From: Balneolaceae bacterium
GTDB lineage: Bacteria > Bacteroidota > Rhodothermia > Balneolales > Balneolaceae
Assembly: GCA_021767245.1 (NCBI GenBank)
Contig: JAASTO010000154.1
Location: forward strand, 1 to 6,525
Length of the DNA stretch: 6,525 nucleotides
Reading direction: 5' to 3'
The position numbers and the translations under genes are program-made. Below are positions 4,841 through 6,525 of this stretch, one piece after another. Within the stretch, counting starts at the first letter, position 1, and every line of letters starts with the position of its first letter. The notes under the pieces are model-generated. The model made no database searches. It was not told the origin of the DNA and saw nothing but the letters and a program-made list of their open reading frames with translations.

Positions 4841-6525
4841 TATTCCACAGTCACGCTTTTAGCCAGGTTTCTGGGTTGATCCACATTGGCTCCCCGATTC
4901 ACAGCAACATAATAGGACAGGAGCTGAAGCGGTATGACGGTCAGAAGTGGAGTCAAAACATCCATTGTTTCCGGTACCACGGTTTTAAATTCCGCAAGAT
5001 CAACCACCTCATCATTATCGGGTGTGGTGATAGCAATAATGCGGCCTTTGCGGGCTTTAACTTCTTCAATGTTGCTGATCATTTTGTCGTTGGTATGCTG
5101 TGTTGCAGCAATTACGACCACCGGCATCATTTCATCGATCAGGGCAATTGGGCCATGTTTCATTTCTGCTGCCGGATAACCTTCCGCGTGGATATAGGAG
5201 ATCTCCTTGAGTTTAAGGGCGCCTTCCAGGGCAACCGGGAAGCTGTAAGATCTTCCCAAATAAAGAAAATTTGGTGCATAGGAAAACAGGTTAGAAATAT
5301 TTTTGATCTCATCGGTGTTATCGAGGATCTCCTGAACCTTAGCCGGGATCTTAGCAAGTTCACCGATCAGTTTCTTAGCTTCAGTTTTTTTCAGTGTTCC
5401 TTTAGCCAAACCAAGCTTGATCGCCATCATGGTTAAAACGGTTACCTGACCGGTAAAAGCCTTGGTTGAGGCAACGCCAATTTCAGGTCCGGCATGAATG
5501 TAAACGCCGGCTTCCGTTTCCCTCGCTATGGTTGAGCCGACTACGTTGACAACTCCAATAACGGTGGCACCTCTTTCTTTAGCTTCCCTCAGGGCAGCCA
5601 GGGTATCTGCGGTTTCCCCGCTTTGTGAAATAACGATCATGACATCGCCGGGCCCAACCAGGGGCTCCTTATATCTGAATTCAGAAGCGTACTCAACTTC
5701 AACCGGTACTTTGGCAAGATATTCGAAGAGGTATTCACCGACCAGACCGGAGTGCCAGCTGGTTCCACAGGCAGCAATGATCAAACGGTTAGCATTAACA
5801 AGCTTGTCCATGATCTCTTCAATACCACCTAAGGTGACAGTTCCTTTATCTGTATCTATACGTCCACGAAGGCAATCAGCCAAAGCACGAGGCTGTTCAA
5901 ATATCTCTTTGAGCATAAAATGGTCGTAACCGCCTTTTTCAATTTCTTCAAGGCTGAGAGACAACTCATGGATCTCTTTGGTGAGCTCAATATTATCGGC
6001 TGTTTCTACCGTAAAGTTATCTTTTGTGATAACAGCTAATTCACCATCATCAAGGTAAACCACCTTATCTGTATAGGCGGCAACTGCAGAAGCGTCTGAT
6101 GCAATGAGCATTTCGCCATCACCCACGCCAAGTAAAAGGGGAGAACCTTTTCTTGCCACAATGATCTGATCTGGGAAATCGGAATGAACCACGGCAATAC
6201 CGTAGGTTCCGTGAACCTGATGGAGAGCTAATTGAACCGCTTTTTTCAGGGAGGAAGCATCTTTTTTAAGAAAGCTTTCGATCAGTTTGGCAAGAACTTC
6301 AGTATCTGTTTCAGAGTAAAAAGAAAAACCTTCATTCTTTAATTGTTTTTTAAGCGTGCTGTAATTTTCAATAATACCGTTATGAACAAGCGCCAGTTTA
6401 CCACTCTCAACCGTATGTGGATGAGAATTGATATCGTTTGGTTCACCGTGGGTTGCCCATCGCGTATGCCCGATACCTAAGGTCCCTTTTTCATCTTTCC
6501 CGACTAATTTTTCCAGATTGGAAAC
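4840..6525 (-). CDS. glmS: glutamine--fructose-6-phosphate aminotransferase (isomerizing), N-terminus outside the window
   Basis: GlmS makes glucosamine-6-phosphate from fructose-6-phosphate and glutamine, the entry step to UDP-GlcNAc for peptidoglycan and lipopolysaccharide. The frame is open from the window edge and encodes the last 561 residues. Aligning IGHTRWATHGEPND (fragment residues 18-31) with E. coli R73 suggests about 51 residues are missing, including the N-terminal catalytic Cys. Fragment residues 1 to about 190 are the rest of the glutaminase domain. SIS domain 1 carries CGTSWHSG (253-260), SQSGET (300-305) and ASTKAFT (352-358). SIS domain 2 carries LEGALKLKEISYIHAEGYP, with E434, K438 and E441 matching E. 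coli E481, K485 and E488, then H457 (H504). The end is the canonical DQPRNLAKSVTVE, with K556 matching K603. A GTG at 6190-6192 is internal (GIAVVHSD), not a start. Any glmS leader regulation lies outside the window. Confidence 0.98.
   Translation of the reverse strand, partial: VSNLEKLVGKDEKGTLGIGHTRWATHGEPNDINSHPHTVESGKLALVHNGIIENYSTLKKQLKNEGFSFYSETDTEVLAKLIESFLKKDASSLKKAVQLALHQVHGTYGIAVVHSDFPDQIIVARKGSPLLLGVGDGEMLIASDASAVAAYTDKVVYLDDGELAVITKDNFTVETADNIELTKEIHELSLSLEEIEKGGYDHFMLKEIFEQPRALADCLRGRIDTDKGTVTLGGIEEIMDKLVNANRLIIAACGTSWHSGLVGEYLFEYLAKVPVEVEYASEFRYKEPLVGPGDVMIVISQSGETADTLAALREAKERGATVIGVVNVVGSTIARETEAGVYIHAGPEIGVASTKAFTGQVTVLTMMAIKLGLAKGTLKKTEAKKLIGELAKIPAKVQEILDNTDEIKNISNLFSYAPNFLYLGRSYSFPVALEGALKLKEISYIHAEGYPAAEMKHGPIALIDEMMPVVVIAATQHTNDKMISNIEEVKARKGRIIAITTPDNDEVVDLAEFKTVVPETMDVLTPLLTVIPLQLLSYYVAVNRGANVDQPRNLAKSVTVE

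Noticed and set aside
4840..4849. TTATTCCACA at the glmS end as a fourth DnaA box
   Set aside because: It has one extra base relative to the 9-mer and lies in the conserved codons of the GlmS C-terminus.
4876..5436. A 186-codon plus-strand frame opposite glmS
   Set aside because: It is the antisense of the highly conserved SIS domains of glmS; His- and Phe-rich composition is typical of a shadow frame.

Overview
This 6.5-kb window is moderately AT-rich chromosomal DNA, probably from a marine Bacteroidota or Balneolota-type bacterium. That placement is an inference from protein style (Cry-DASH with DUF3253, an NAD-type isocitrate dehydrogenase, an HPt domain with Pro after the conserved Lys), weak Shine-Dalgarno sites and one TAnnTTTG-like promoter box. 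It rests on no marker gene and is low confidence. Gene content is mostly housekeeping, with no sign of phage, transposon, CRISPR, rRNA or tRNA.

Layout. Positions 1-189 hold the C-terminal end of a short-chain dehydrogenase on the plus strand, followed by a possible terminator. Convergent to it is a minus-strand pair: a cryptochrome DASH/photolyase gene (570-2000) and a small DUF3253 gene (335-595) whose start lies inside the cryptochrome gene, so the two are probably co-translated. A 177-bp divergent spacer with a perfect 12-bp palindrome separates the cryptochrome from a plus-strand NAD-dependent isocitrate dehydrogenase (2178-3188), which ends at a strong, probably bidirectional terminator. 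On the other side of that terminator is a minus-strand YvlD-like four-helix membrane protein (3273-3602). Divergent from it is an ElaA-type GNAT acetyltransferase (3669-4097), whose last 9 bases overlap the end of a convergent stand-alone HPt phosphotransfer gene (4089-4436). The window closes with a minus-strand glmS lacking only its N-terminus (4840-6525).

The least ordinary part is the 403-bp gap between glmS and the HPt gene (4437-4839). It holds two perfect DnaA boxes (TTATCCACA) as an 11-bp direct repeat with a 20-bp period, a third relaxed box (TTATTCACA), an AT-rich stretch, two hairpins that could terminate glmS, and a 24-codon reading frame for a single hydrophobic helix. In that frame the UGA stop falls where a lipoprotein signal peptide would carry its cysteine. 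The gap could be a DnaA-binding or titration locus, a replication origin, or a DnaA-controlled promoter for the tiny gene.

The genes form no single pathway. The SDR/Cry-DASH/DUF3253 block resembles light-response clusters. Isocitrate dehydrogenase serves the TCA cycle, GlmS makes glucosamine-6-phosphate for the cell envelope, and the HPt protein is an orphan relay component.
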